Origin: JAGOTT01 sp964450795
Lineage (GTDB): Bacteria; Patescibacteriota; Minisyncoccia; Moranbacterales; UBA1568
Assembly: GCA_964450795.1 (NCBI GenBank)
Contig: CAYVDI010000017.1
Span: 1-20,657 of the forward strand
DNA: 20,657 bases
Direction of reading: 5' to 3'
The notes below the pieces were generated by a model. The model did not search any database, was not told the DNA's origin, and saw only the letters and a list, made by a program, of their open reading frames with translations. Below are positions 9,058 through 16,097 of this stretch, one piece after another. Each line of letters starts with the position of its first letter. The first letter of the stretch is position 1. The translations under genes were made by a program, and so were the position numbers.

Positions 9058-10075
9058 TATATTCTTCGATATTCAAGATGGATCCCGAGGAGGAGCGAAT
9101 CAATTTCTCCGCGCGCTTCGAAACGAATTTGACCGAAGAGGAATCTATGAAATTGACCCATTGAAAGCTGACGTCATAATACTGAACAGCTACCACAAAC
9201 TGGATGAGATTTTCAGTTTCATGATCACTAAACCTGAAGCGATCCTGCTTCACAGACTTGGACCTGTTTTCCACTATCACCGCGGAAAGGCTTGGAAACC
9301 GTATGATCGGTTCATCATCCGGTTCGCCAATGCGCTTACAGACGGAATCATCTTCCAATCCGAATGGAGTCATAAGGAAGCCGAGACCCTTGGGTTGAAA
9401 GAATCGATGAAGACTGCCATAATTCACAATGCAGCCGACGGGAACATCTTCAATCGGAGCGCAGCGAAGACTTATCCCGATATTGATAGGCGATTCAGAT
9501 TGATCGCATCAAGCAACTCCGACAATCGCGAAAAAGGATCGGGTTATTTCGAGTTCTTGGACAAGCACCTTGATTTTACAAAATACAAGATGACGTTTGT
9601 CGGCCGCTCCAAATCAGCATTCGCAAACATTGAGCACATACCACCACAGGAGTCGAAAAGGCTCGCGGAACTACTCAAATCCGCAGATGCGTATGTCTCC
9701 CCGGTACGGAATGAAGCGTGCTCCAATGCCATCCTTGAAGCATTCGCATGCGGACTCCCGGTTATCGCGCTTAACGACAGTAGTAATCCGGAGATTGTCG
9801 GCGCAGCCGGCGAGCTCTTCCATGGGAAAGATGATCTGCTTGAGAGGATCGAACGCATACGAAATAACCATGCCTCCTATACCGAGGCTATCAGAAAACG
9901 AACTATGAGCGATGTTACCGATCGGTACATCGAATTCATGGAAAGCTGCATAAGCACCCGAGCAGGAGAGAGGATACCGATGACAATAAAAATATATAGA
10001 CTGATCCACCATATCATCCGACTGATCGTTCTCCTTTCGGACAAGTTCGCCTCCCTATCATCCAACCGCCGATAA
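9047..10075 (+). CDS. GT4-like glycosyltransferase
   Basis: 342 residues. It begins MKINIFFDIQDGSRGGANQFLRAL, with the glycine-rich acceptor-domain loop at residues 12-17. It continues with ILLHRLGPVFHYH, IFQSEWSHKE (about residues 103-112), VSPVRNEACSNAILE with the EX7E pair E223/E231, and CGLPVIALNDSSNPEIVG. The pattern marks a GT-B enzyme acting on a lipid-linked oligosaccharide. The C-terminal ~30 residues are hydrophobic and basic (IYRLIHHIIRLIVLLSDKF) and look like an amphipathic membrane-binding helix. The start overlaps the upstream gene by 11 nt without an SD. A 13-nt gap leads to the next methyltransferase. Confidence 0.87.
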   Translation: MKINIFFDIQDGSRGGANQFLRALRNEFDRRGIYEIDPLKADVIILNSYHKLDEIFSFMITKPEAILLHRLGPVFHYHRGKAWKPYDRFIIRFANALTDGIIFQSEWSHKEAETLGLKESMKTAIIHNAADGNIFNRSAAKTYPDIDRRFRLIASSNSDNREKGSGYFEFLDKHLDFTKYKMTFVGRSKSAFANIEHIPPQESKRLAELLKSADAYVSPVRNEACSNAILEAFACGLPVIALNDSSNPEIVGAAGELFHGKDDLLERIERIRNNHASYTEAIRKRTMSDVTDRYIEFMESCISTRAGERIPMTIKIYRLIHHIIRLIVLLSDKFASLSSNRR

Positions 10076-10088
10076 TCCCGACTGAATC

Positions 10089-10697
10089 ATGTTCAAGACT
10101 TCACACCGGGTCATCCTGGAAAATCTGCTCAAGTCACATCTCCCCGAGCTTCAGGGGGATACCTTGGATATCGGATCGAAAAATCGTCGATACGACTCGC
10201 TCCTTCGTCAGAGACCGATCGCCATGGATATCGAACCTGATTCAGTGAACCATGTGATACCCGGCGACATACAATCGATCCCCTTCCCGGATGAGCGCTT
10301 CGACAACGTCATGGCCATCGAGGTCCTTGAATATGTCGCCAACCCGAATCAGGCGATGAACGAAGTCAGGCGCATTCTGAAGAAAAACGGGATACTCATC
10401 CTTTCCATCCCATTCCTCTGCCCCGTACATGGCGATTTCGCGCGATACACAAGGAAGTACATCGAGAAATACCTCCTCGCAGATTTCACCTCGTATAAAA
10501 TTACTGCCATAGGGAATCCATATACCATCATTGCCGACATCGTACGCAATGGGACGATCAGGATAGACAACGCATTTCTCCGATGGATATTCCTCCCGGT
10601 CTATCTCCCCTTTCTTCTCCTTGCCACATTGATGCGATCACGATCCGATCAGACCGGAAAATACATATCGGGATATTTCATAATCGCACGGAAATGA
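10089..10697 (+). CDS. SAM-dependent methyltransferase with atypical motif I
   Basis: 202 residues. Motif I is LDIGSKNRRYDSLL (residues 26-39), lacking the usual GxGxG ending, a variant seen in a methyltransferase family common in glycan clusters. It is followed by FDNVMAIEVLEYVANPNQAMNEVRRILKKNGILILSIPF, the standard motif IV to VI region, and HGDFARYTRKYIEKYL. The C-terminus is hydrophobic and ends SGYFIIARK, closely matching the end of the methyltransferase at 12317-12985 (TGYFIIANK), so the two look paralogous. It is likely to methylate a sugar of the repeat unit. From here to about 11.5 kb the sequence is more GC-rich than the genes on either side. Confidence 0.85.
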   Translation: MFKTSHRVILENLLKSHLPELQGDTLDIGSKNRRYDSLLRQRPIAMDIEPDSVNHVIPGDIQSIPFPDERFDNVMAIEVLEYVANPNQAMNEVRRILKKNGILILSIPFLCPVHGDFARYTRKYIEKYLLADFTSYKITAIGNPYTIIADIVRNGTIRIDNAFLRWIFLPVYLPFLLLATLMRSRSDQTGKYISGYFIIARK

Positions 10698-11527
10698 AGC
10701 CCGAAACCACGACAACCGAAAAGATCGTCTTCCGAATGGACGACGTCGGCGCCGCCTCGAAGAAATGGGAGGTGTACGGCAAAGGATACCTTGAATGTGT
10801 CTTTTTCAAGCTCAGACTTCCGCTTGTCACGAATTTTCTGTTCATAAAATACCTGCCGATGTTCAAAAGCTGGGGTCCGTACGACGAGCTGACCGCGGGG
10901 CAGTGGACTGAAATCCTTGATATCCTACGAGAAAGCGGTTCGTCGATGACCATCGGAATCACCGCCGGTTGGGTTGAGAAAGACGGCACTATCATCCCCT
11001 TCCCGGAAAAATTTCCCGAACAGGCGAAAGTCATACGACAAGGACTCAAAGAGGGTCTTATCGACATTGCAAATCACGGGCTCACCCACTGCGTCATCGG
11101 GAAACATCTGCCACGATGGTTCTCGAGCAATCGTACGTATCACCGGGAATTCTGGAACTGGGTTCCGATCGATACGCAGCGAAAGCATATCGAGCGATCA
11201 CTGAAAATCCTTTCCGACTTTTTCGGTGTTGAGATCGATACACTCATCCCACCAGGAAACGTCTGGACAACCGACACTGAGCGGATTGCCAACGCGAACG
11301 GGATACGGTACATTTCATCGGATAGCCGAGTCGCCCCGGACGGTACGGTATCGAATGGAATCACATACATCAGCAGGGATGTCTTCGCTTTTCATGATCG
11401 TGAATTATCGATATTCGGCACCGATTGGCTGAAAGACTCCATCGCGACATACAAAAAAAATGGGTTCACCGCATGTTCGATCGAACGATATGACGCAAGG
11501 GAACCCATCACTACACCGAACGCATAA
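10694..11527 (+). CDS. Polysaccharide deacetylase-like protein (CE4/NodB type)
   Basis: 277 residues from the ATG at 10694, which overlaps the preceding stop as ATGA; the frame is open further upstream but the extra 37 codons lie inside the methyltransferase. The three CE4 signatures can be seen: FRMDDVG (D16/D17), NHGLTH giving the HxxxH metal pair H128/H132, and IPPGNVW (185-191), in place of the usual R-P-P-x-G loop. These fit a metal-dependent de-N-acetylase. No signal peptide is visible, so it probably acts in the cytosol on a lipid-linked or nucleotide-linked N-acetyl sugar, unlike the secreted chitin and peptidoglycan deacetylases. The arginine missing from motif 3 leaves some doubt about activity. 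Confidence 0.82.
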   Translation: MKPETTTTEKIVFRMDDVGAASKKWEVYGKGYLECVFFKLRLPLVTNFLFIKYLPMFKSWGPYDELTAGQWTEILDILRESGSSMTIGITAGWVEKDGTIIPFPEKFPEQAKVIRQGLKEGLIDIANHGLTHCVIGKHLPRWFSSNRTYHREFWNWVPIDTQRKHIERSLKILSDFFGVEIDTLIPPGNVWTTDTERIANANGIRYISSDSRVAPDGTVSNGITYISRDVFAFHDRELSIFGTDWLKDSIATYKKNGFTACSIERYDAREPITTPNA

Positions 11528-11546
11528 TTCCGAACACCTTATATCT

Positions 11547-12320
11547 ATGATCGATGATGCCATCTTCAAGTACTATACGACCTACTACCGGGACACGCTC
11601 GGACTTCCGAACTGGGAATCCCTTGCGAACTCGAGGATTCATGAGGAGAAAACCGAGGAGGCCAGAGTTGATTCGTTCGAAAAGAAGGTCGGCCCAGTCA
11701 AAGGAAAGGTTGTTCTCAATATCGGATGCGGAACCGGTGGATTCAATGTTGTCACTGCACAACGGGGAGCTGAAATCCACGGGATAGACCCGGAGGTCGA
11801 GGCGATACGGATTTGCCACATGAAGGCAGACAAATATGACATACCGAAAGAAAGGTTTCTGGTTGGAAGCGCGGAACACCTCCCGTTCAAAAACGACACC
11901 TACGACCTCATCAACTGCTTCACCGTACTGGAGCATGTCGATGACGTCAAAATGACATTATTGGAAATGGTGCGCGTACTTAAGCCGGGCGGGAAGATAT
12001 ACATAAATAGCCCCCACTATTGGCGGCTCTACGAAGGACATTACAAGATATTTTGGTGCCCCCTCTTCCTGATTCGCCCAATCGGAAAACTCTACCTCCG
12101 CTTTCGTGGCAGACCAAGCATGTTTTATGACACACTGAATTTCCTCAATGGGAGCACTATTCCAAACGCCTTAAGAAAAGAGTCCGTCAAGATCCATACG
12201 CACCATCCCTCGCTCAAACGGACACCCGGAATCGTTGGTCTCATCATATTCCTTTATCAAACGACATTCAGAATCGACTCAAACATTATATCGGTCATCA
12301 CGAAAAACCCGTCTCTATGA
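11547..12320 (+). CDS. Class I SAM-dependent methyltransferase
   Basis: 257 residues from ATG 11547, 19 nt after the deacetylase stop. In-frame ATGs at 11460 and 11490 would add 29 or 19 low-complexity residues inside the upstream gene and are less likely, though no SD settles it. Motif I is VVLNIGCGTGG (residues 55-65), with Asn where Asp is usual. It continues IHGIDPEVEAIRICHMKA, VGSAEHLPFKNDTYDLINCFTVLEHVDD and VLKPGGKIYINSPHYW. The C-terminal ~90 residues are basic and aromatic and may touch the membrane or acceptor. The likely role is O-methylation of a glycan residue. It overlaps the next methyltransferase by 4 nt. Confidence 0.85.
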   Translation: MIDDAIFKYYTTYYRDTLGLPNWESLANSRIHEEKTEEARVDSFEKKVGPVKGKVVLNIGCGTGGFNVVTAQRGAEIHGIDPEVEAIRICHMKADKYDIPKERFLVGSAEHLPFKNDTYDLINCFTVLEHVDDVKMTLLEMVRVLKPGGKIYINSPHYWRLYEGHYKIFWCPLFLIRPIGKLYLRFRGRPSMFYDTLNFLNGSTIPNALRKESVKIHTHHPSLKRTPGIVGLIIFLYQTTFRIDSNIISVITKNPSL

Positions 12321-12985
12321 ACATAGCAGAAAATATCCGTTACTACTTCTGGTCGAGCTTTCAAAGAAAACTCCTTGATAAGGCACAGGAGAAGCATCGC
12401 TCCATCTACAAAGGTATCGTCCTCGATATCGGCGGACGAGACCGAGGAAAATTCAGGAAACCGAAATCATCTGTACGGAAATGGATTTTTGCGGACATCT
12501 GCCCCGACCATCACCCCGACATCGTCCTTGATGTAGCGAATATGGCGGCAATCGAAAACAAATCCATCGACGTAGTTGTCGCCATGCAGGTTTTTGCGCA
12601 TGTCGAAAAGCTCGACCAAGGGCTTGATGAGTGCTTCCGTGTCCTCAAAGATGGCGGGAAGCTTGTCTTCTCAGCTCATCTGGTATACCCGATAGTAAAT
12701 GACCCGAGCGATTACCGGAGATACACCGAAGCAGGATGGAAATACGAGCTTGAAAAGCGCGGGTTCAGAATCGATACGGTCGAGACGCTCGGAAGATTCT
12801 TCACGGTATTGTCCGATTTCATCATCATGGCCAACAAATCGATGCCGTTAGGAATCCGACACATCGGATACGCTTTCTATCCGTTTCTATCGGCTCTCTC
12901 GTTGCTGGATTCGACATCATTCGTATTGAAAAACAAACGGCTCGCATCCTTTGCAACCGGGTATTTCATAATTGCAAATAAATGA
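12317..12985 (+). CDS. SAM-dependent methyltransferase, paralogue of the one at 10089-10697
   Basis: 222 residues. Motif I is IVLDIGGRDRGKF (residues 34-46), again without the canonical GxGxG. Then come IFADICPDHHPDIVLDVANM, IDVVVAMQVFAHVEKLDQGLDECFRVLKDGGKLVFSAHL and DPSDYRRYTEAGWKYEL. The hydrophobic C-terminus ends FATGYFIIANK. Layout and ending match the 202-residue methyltransferase two genes upstream, so the pair probably arose by duplication or belongs to one family acting on different positions. It overlaps both neighbours by the ATGA arrangement. No SD is present. Confidence 0.85.
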   Translation: MNIAENIRYYFWSSFQRKLLDKAQEKHRSIYKGIVLDIGGRDRGKFRKPKSSVRKWIFADICPDHHPDIVLDVANMAAIENKSIDVVVAMQVFAHVEKLDQGLDECFRVLKDGGKLVFSAHLVYPIVNDPSDYRRYTEAGWKYELEKRGFRIDTVETLGRFFTVLSDFIIMANKSMPLGIRHIGYAFYPFLSALSLLDSTSFVLKNKRLASFATGYFIIANK

Positions 12986-13800
12986 GCTCAAACGGAACGA
13001 TGCCCGAATACAAAATCTCCGTTTTCATTGTAAATTACAATGCATCGGATTTCATATTGTCCGCACTCTATGCACTCAAAAAACTTACAAAAAATCCATA
13101 CAAGGTGGTAATCATAGACAATGGTTCAAGGATCTCCGACTATTTGAACCTCAAGAACTCCGTATCAGCATACAAGCACATTGAACTCAGGCGTATTGAG
13201 ACGAACGAGAAAGGTAGTTTGGCGCACAGCCTCGCACTCAACATCCTCACAAAGGACATCGACACGCCATACTTTACAATCCTTGATGCGGATGCAGCAT
13301 GGCTAAAAAAGGATTGGGACGATATTCTTATAAAAAAACTATCTTCGACCGTTAAGGCGATCGGCACACAGGCGCCCGAACTAAAACCACAGGATTTCCC
13401 AATAATGTTTGCGATGTTTTTTGAAACAAAGACATTCGAATCATTAAATATCGATTTCAGGCCCGCTAAAATTGGAAAAATGCAGGATACGGGATGGGAA
13501 ATGCGCGAAAAATATCAGGGATCCGGATACTCCGCACTTAATATCACCAGACACAGCACCAGATCACACAAAAATGGCCCGTTTGGGAACATAGCTGGGG
13601 TTGATGAATTCTATTTTGAAAACTACACCGATATCTTCGCGTGCCACTTCGGCAGAGGAAGCAACCCCTTCGGAAAGAGAATCATCAATTTCAAGAGCGG
13701 ATTCCTTCGAATCATCTTCCTTCCCATCAACCTTCTCCTGTGGCACAGAGACAAGAGAAGCTGGATCAATACCTGCCGGAGGATCATCGATAATCAATGA
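12982..13800 (+). CDS. Family 2 glycosyltransferase (rhamnosyltransferase-like layout)
   Basis: 272 residues. It begins with ISVFIVNYNASDFILSAL (residues 12-29), VVIIDNGSR (42-50) and a DxD-type site ILDADAAW (D102/D104). The conserved second half of many GT2 enzymes is divergent here. The C-terminus has a short hydrophobic stretch (FLRIIFLPINLLLWHRD) that may dock to the membrane. The VNYN...DNGS pattern is common in rhamnosyltransferase-type GT2s, but the sugar is not certain. The ATG overlaps the previous stop as ATGA; an ATG six codons later is an alternative start. The gene is AT-rich; one hand-counted 60-nt line (13081-13140) is 37% GC. Confidence 0.85.
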   Translation: MSSNGTMPEYKISVFIVNYNASDFILSALYALKKLTKNPYKVVIIDNGSRISDYLNLKNSVSAYKHIELRRIETNEKGSLAHSLALNILTKDIDTPYFTILDADAAWLKKDWDDILIKKLSSTVKAIGTQAPELKPQDFPIMFAMFFETKTFESLNIDFRPAKIGKMQDTGWEMREKYQGSGYSALNITRHSTRSHKNGPFGNIAGVDEFYFENYTDIFACHFGRGSNPFGKRIINFKSGFLRIIFLPINLLLWHRDKRSWINTCRRIIDNQ

Positions 13801-13805
13801 AGGAG
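13799..13805 (+). promoter_or_regulatory. Strong Shine-Dalgarno site for the zinc-ribbon methyltransferase
   Basis: GAAGGAG ends 7 nt before ATG 13813 and overlaps the TGA stop of the upstream GT2. It fixes the start of the downstream gene and stands out because most other genes in this operon have no recognisable SD. Confidence 0.75.
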
Positions 13806-13812
13806 CATCTTC

Positions 13813-14820
13813 ATGACAAAGGATACGGATTTGAAAAACATAGAATTCGAGGACGTGGAATGTCTGATCTGCAAAACGGCTTCACACCGTGTGAAGCTAT
13901 TCTCAGCGCGCGATCTCCTGACCGGTCTTCCGGGGTCATTCAGCATCTGCCGATGCGAAAAATGCGGACTCGTATTCCAGAGTCCGCGTCCGAAAGAACG
14001 ATACATACACCTGTTCTATCCTGATGATCTCGGGTATTTCACGGCGCAATCAAAAGGAATGCCTCTGCTGGAAAAGATAGAACAGACCGTGCTCACAAAC
14101 TATTACGGGTACCCCGGAAAGAAAAGTATTTTCGACAAGATCGCCACATACGCATTTTACGCCTACATTTACAAGAGCAGATCGATTCCGAACTATCGGA
14201 AGAACGGGGCGCTTCTTGAAATCGGCTGCTCGAACGGGACGAAACTCGAAAGCCTCAAGAAACTCGGTTGGAAAACCACCGGTATCGAGTTGAATAAAAA
14301 AGCAGCTAAAACGGCGATAGAGAAAGGCTTGGATGTATGGATCGGATCGATTCACGACTTTGATTTTCCGAAAGAATCTTTCGATGTAATCATATTGGAC
14401 ATGGTGCTTGAACACCTATATGCACCGGATAAAGCGCTTGAAAAACTGACCGGTTGGCTAAAGAAGGATGGCCAGCTGATTTTCAGCATCCCCTACTTCG
14501 ATGGGGTTGAATTCAGAATATTCAAGGAGTACTCATACGGACTCCAGCTCCCAACGCATATAACGTTTTTCAACAAACGCGCTATTCAACACTTGCTTCA
14601 GCAAAACTTCTCCGCTATTTCGTACGCATTTCATCACTTTGATAGGGATATCATCGCATCAGCGCAGTACAAATATGATGCTACTGGAAGCGCACTGCAC
14701 AGATTCATCTCAAGAAACAAATTTTTCCGTACGCTCATAATCAGACCAGTCCTCTTTATACTGTCAATGCTTGGAAAAACAAGCCGAGTCACTGTTTTTG
14801 CGCGAAAAAGGAGCGATTAG
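13813..14820 (+). CDS. Zinc-ribbon class I SAM-dependent methyltransferase
   Basis: 335 residues. An N-terminal zinc ribbon is given by C17-x2-C20 and C48-x2-C51 (CLIC and CEKC), as in the Methyltransf_13-type leader of many sugar and natural-product methyltransferases. The SAM domain follows, with LLEIGCSNGTK (134-144), TTGIELNKKAAK, FDVIILDMVLEHLYAPDKAL and KKDGQLIFSIPYFDGVEFR. A LPTHITFFNKRAI segment, also typical of this group, lies further on. The substrate may be a sugar nucleotide (C-methylation) or a glycan hydroxyl; sequence does not decide. It is the last gene of the plus-strand operon, and its 3' end overlaps the convergent flippase gene by 32 nt. Confidence 0.88.
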   Translation: MTKDTDLKNIEFEDVECLICKTASHRVKLFSARDLLTGLPGSFSICRCEKCGLVFQSPRPKERYIHLFYPDDLGYFTAQSKGMPLLEKIEQTVLTNYYGYPGKKSIFDKIATYAFYAYIYKSRSIPNYRKNGALLEIGCSNGTKLESLKKLGWKTTGIELNKKAAKTAIEKGLDVWIGSIHDFDFPKESFDVIILDMVLEHLYAPDKALEKLTGWLKKDGQLIFSIPYFDGVEFRIFKEYSYGLQLPTHITFFNKRAIQHLLQQNFSAISYAFHHFDRDIIASAQYKYDATGSALHRFISRNKFFRTLIIRPVLFILSMLGKTSRVTVFARKRSD

Positions 14821-16057
14821 TCATCTTATCCAGGGCGTACAGTACAAATAGTCCAATAAAATGCTGAAACCCAAACAGGAAGGCAAGCCCATGGATGCCG
14901 AATAGCGGGAGGATAGCAGTCATAAGCGACACCATAGCCAACGGAGAGATCAAAGATTCTCTAAAAAGAATCTTTTCTTTTTTGCTGAAAATCATCTGAT
15001 TCCTATACAACACAGACATAATGAACGCTGGATAAAAGAGTATAGACAGCATCGACAAAGATACCGACTCCACATACTTATCCGTGAATAAGAACGGGAC
15101 GATGAACTGAAAAGAAAACAGAAAGATTGCCGTCGCCAGAAGACTCAAAAAGAACATTTTTGCATAATTTCCTTTTGATATGGCACCCTGTTGTATTTGT
15201 TTCGGCACAGAAATCCAAAGAAAGCTTTTGGAAACATTTTGGATCTGTTTCGCAAAGAGAATGCCGACCGAATATACCGCCAACTGAGCAGGGCCAAGAA
15301 ACATTCCAACTAAAATCTTATCAAGATTTCCGGAAAGCATTCCGAGTATGTTTATTTTCGTCAGAAACCATCCATATCGAGCCATATCCGCATCTTTTTC
15401 AGCATTCCCGACATAGCGAAGGCTCCTTATGAAATAGTAGACGTTAAAGGATGAGTACGACGCAAGATAAAAGACGATGACCGCAATTAGGTTGTCCCTA
15501 TAAAAAAATATGACACCGATAGTGCCCACGGTATTTATAAGCGCCTGAATCGAACTAAATTTTGCGGAAATATCAAACCGACTTTTCCCTTGCAAGAAGC
15601 TATCCCATGTATTAGGTGCATAAAAGAACGGGAAAAATATTGAAGAGATCATGAGTGCCAAACCAACCACGGTATCCTGATAAACGAAATAATATCCCCC
15701 GATTATCAATAGTGCCGGAATACCAAGCAGACTCCACAAAAAACTTATTTTTACGGCTTTCCGATAATCCCCATCATATCCATTCGCCGCTGATCTTATA
15801 ACGGAAGTATTGAGTCCTGGAACAGAAAATACGGAAACAATTGCCAAAATTGAAAGGATGAACTGATATTGTCCAAATATTTCCTGTGCTGCAAGACGCG
15901 CAAATACAGCTGCAAGCAGTAAGCCACTTAATGCGCTCATCCCCTGACGAAAGGTTATCCAGAACCCGTTCTTCATGAAATACGGCAAATCAAGCCCAAT
16001 TCTATCTCCGAGCCGCTTTAAAAAAATATAAACACGAACTTTAACGTCCCAGGCCAT
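14789..16057 (-). CDS. Wzx-type flippase / polysaccharide biosynthesis membrane protein
   Basis: 422 residues with about 12 hydrophobic helices over nearly the whole length. The N-terminus (KNGFWITFRQGMSALSGLLLAAVFARLAAQEIFGQYQFILSI) is the typical first two helices of the MOP/MATE-like polysaccharide transporters, which flip undecaprenyl- or polyprenyl-linked repeat units across the membrane. Later, NLDKILVGMFLGPAQLAVYSVG is a further hallmark. It is the only exporter seen here, so it probably serves the product of the upstream operon. It is read in the opposite direction, with its 3' end inside the last operon gene and its start 40 nt from the divergent GT-C gene. The gene is AT-rich compared with the right flank. 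Confidence 0.92.
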   Translation of the reverse strand: MAWDVKVRVYIFLKRLGDRIGLDLPYFMKNGFWITFRQGMSALSGLLLAAVFARLAAQEIFGQYQFILSILAIVSVFSVPGLNTSVIRSAANGYDGDYRKAVKISFLWSLLGIPALLIIGGYYFVYQDTVVGLALMISSIFFPFFYAPNTWDSFLQGKSRFDISAKFSSIQALINTVGTIGVIFFYRDNLIAVIVFYLASYSSFNVYYFIRSLRYVGNAEKDADMARYGWFLTKINILGMLSGNLDKILVGMFLGPAQLAVYSVGILFAKQIQNVSKSFLWISVPKQIQQGAISKGNYAKMFFLSLLATAIFLFSFQFIVPFLFTDKYVESVSLSMLSILFYPAFIMSVLYRNQMIFSKKEKILFRESLISPLAMVSLMTAILPLFGIHGLAFLFGFQHFIGLFVLYALDKMTNRSFFAQKQ

Positions 16058-16062
16058 TCCAG

Positions 16063-16091
16063 TTGGTATTTAAAACGTTTTTAAGTATACT
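16063..16091 (+). promoter_or_regulatory. Sigma70-like promoter of the GT-C gene, predicting leaderless mRNA
   Basis: TTGGTA (16063-16068), a 17-nt spacer, and TATACT (16086-16091), which matches TATAAT at five of six positions. Transcription would be expected to start about seven bases past the -10 box, at or next to the A of ATG 16098, so the transcript would have essentially no 5' leader. No SD exists in the gap. The -10 box lies in the perfect palindrome AAGTATACTT (16083-16092), and the spacer contains AAAACGTTTT (16071-16080 region), also self-complementary. Confidence 0.65.
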
Positions 16092-16096
16092 TCCAA
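16068..16096 (-). promoter_or_regulatory. Possible promoter of the flippase gene
   Basis: On the minus strand TTGGAA (16096-16091) is followed after 17 nt by TTAAAT (16073-16068). Each matches the sigma70 consensus at four of six positions. The predicted start of transcription would leave a leader of only a few bases before ATG 16057. It overlaps the opposing promoter almost entirely. This is a weak call resting on spacing. Confidence 0.35.
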
Positions 16097-16097
16097 T

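Noticed and set aside
11460..11546. Upstream ATG starts for the methyltransferase at 11547
   Set aside because: The extra residues are unlike a methyltransferase N-terminus and lie within the deacetylase gene, though overlap alone does not exclude them in this operon.
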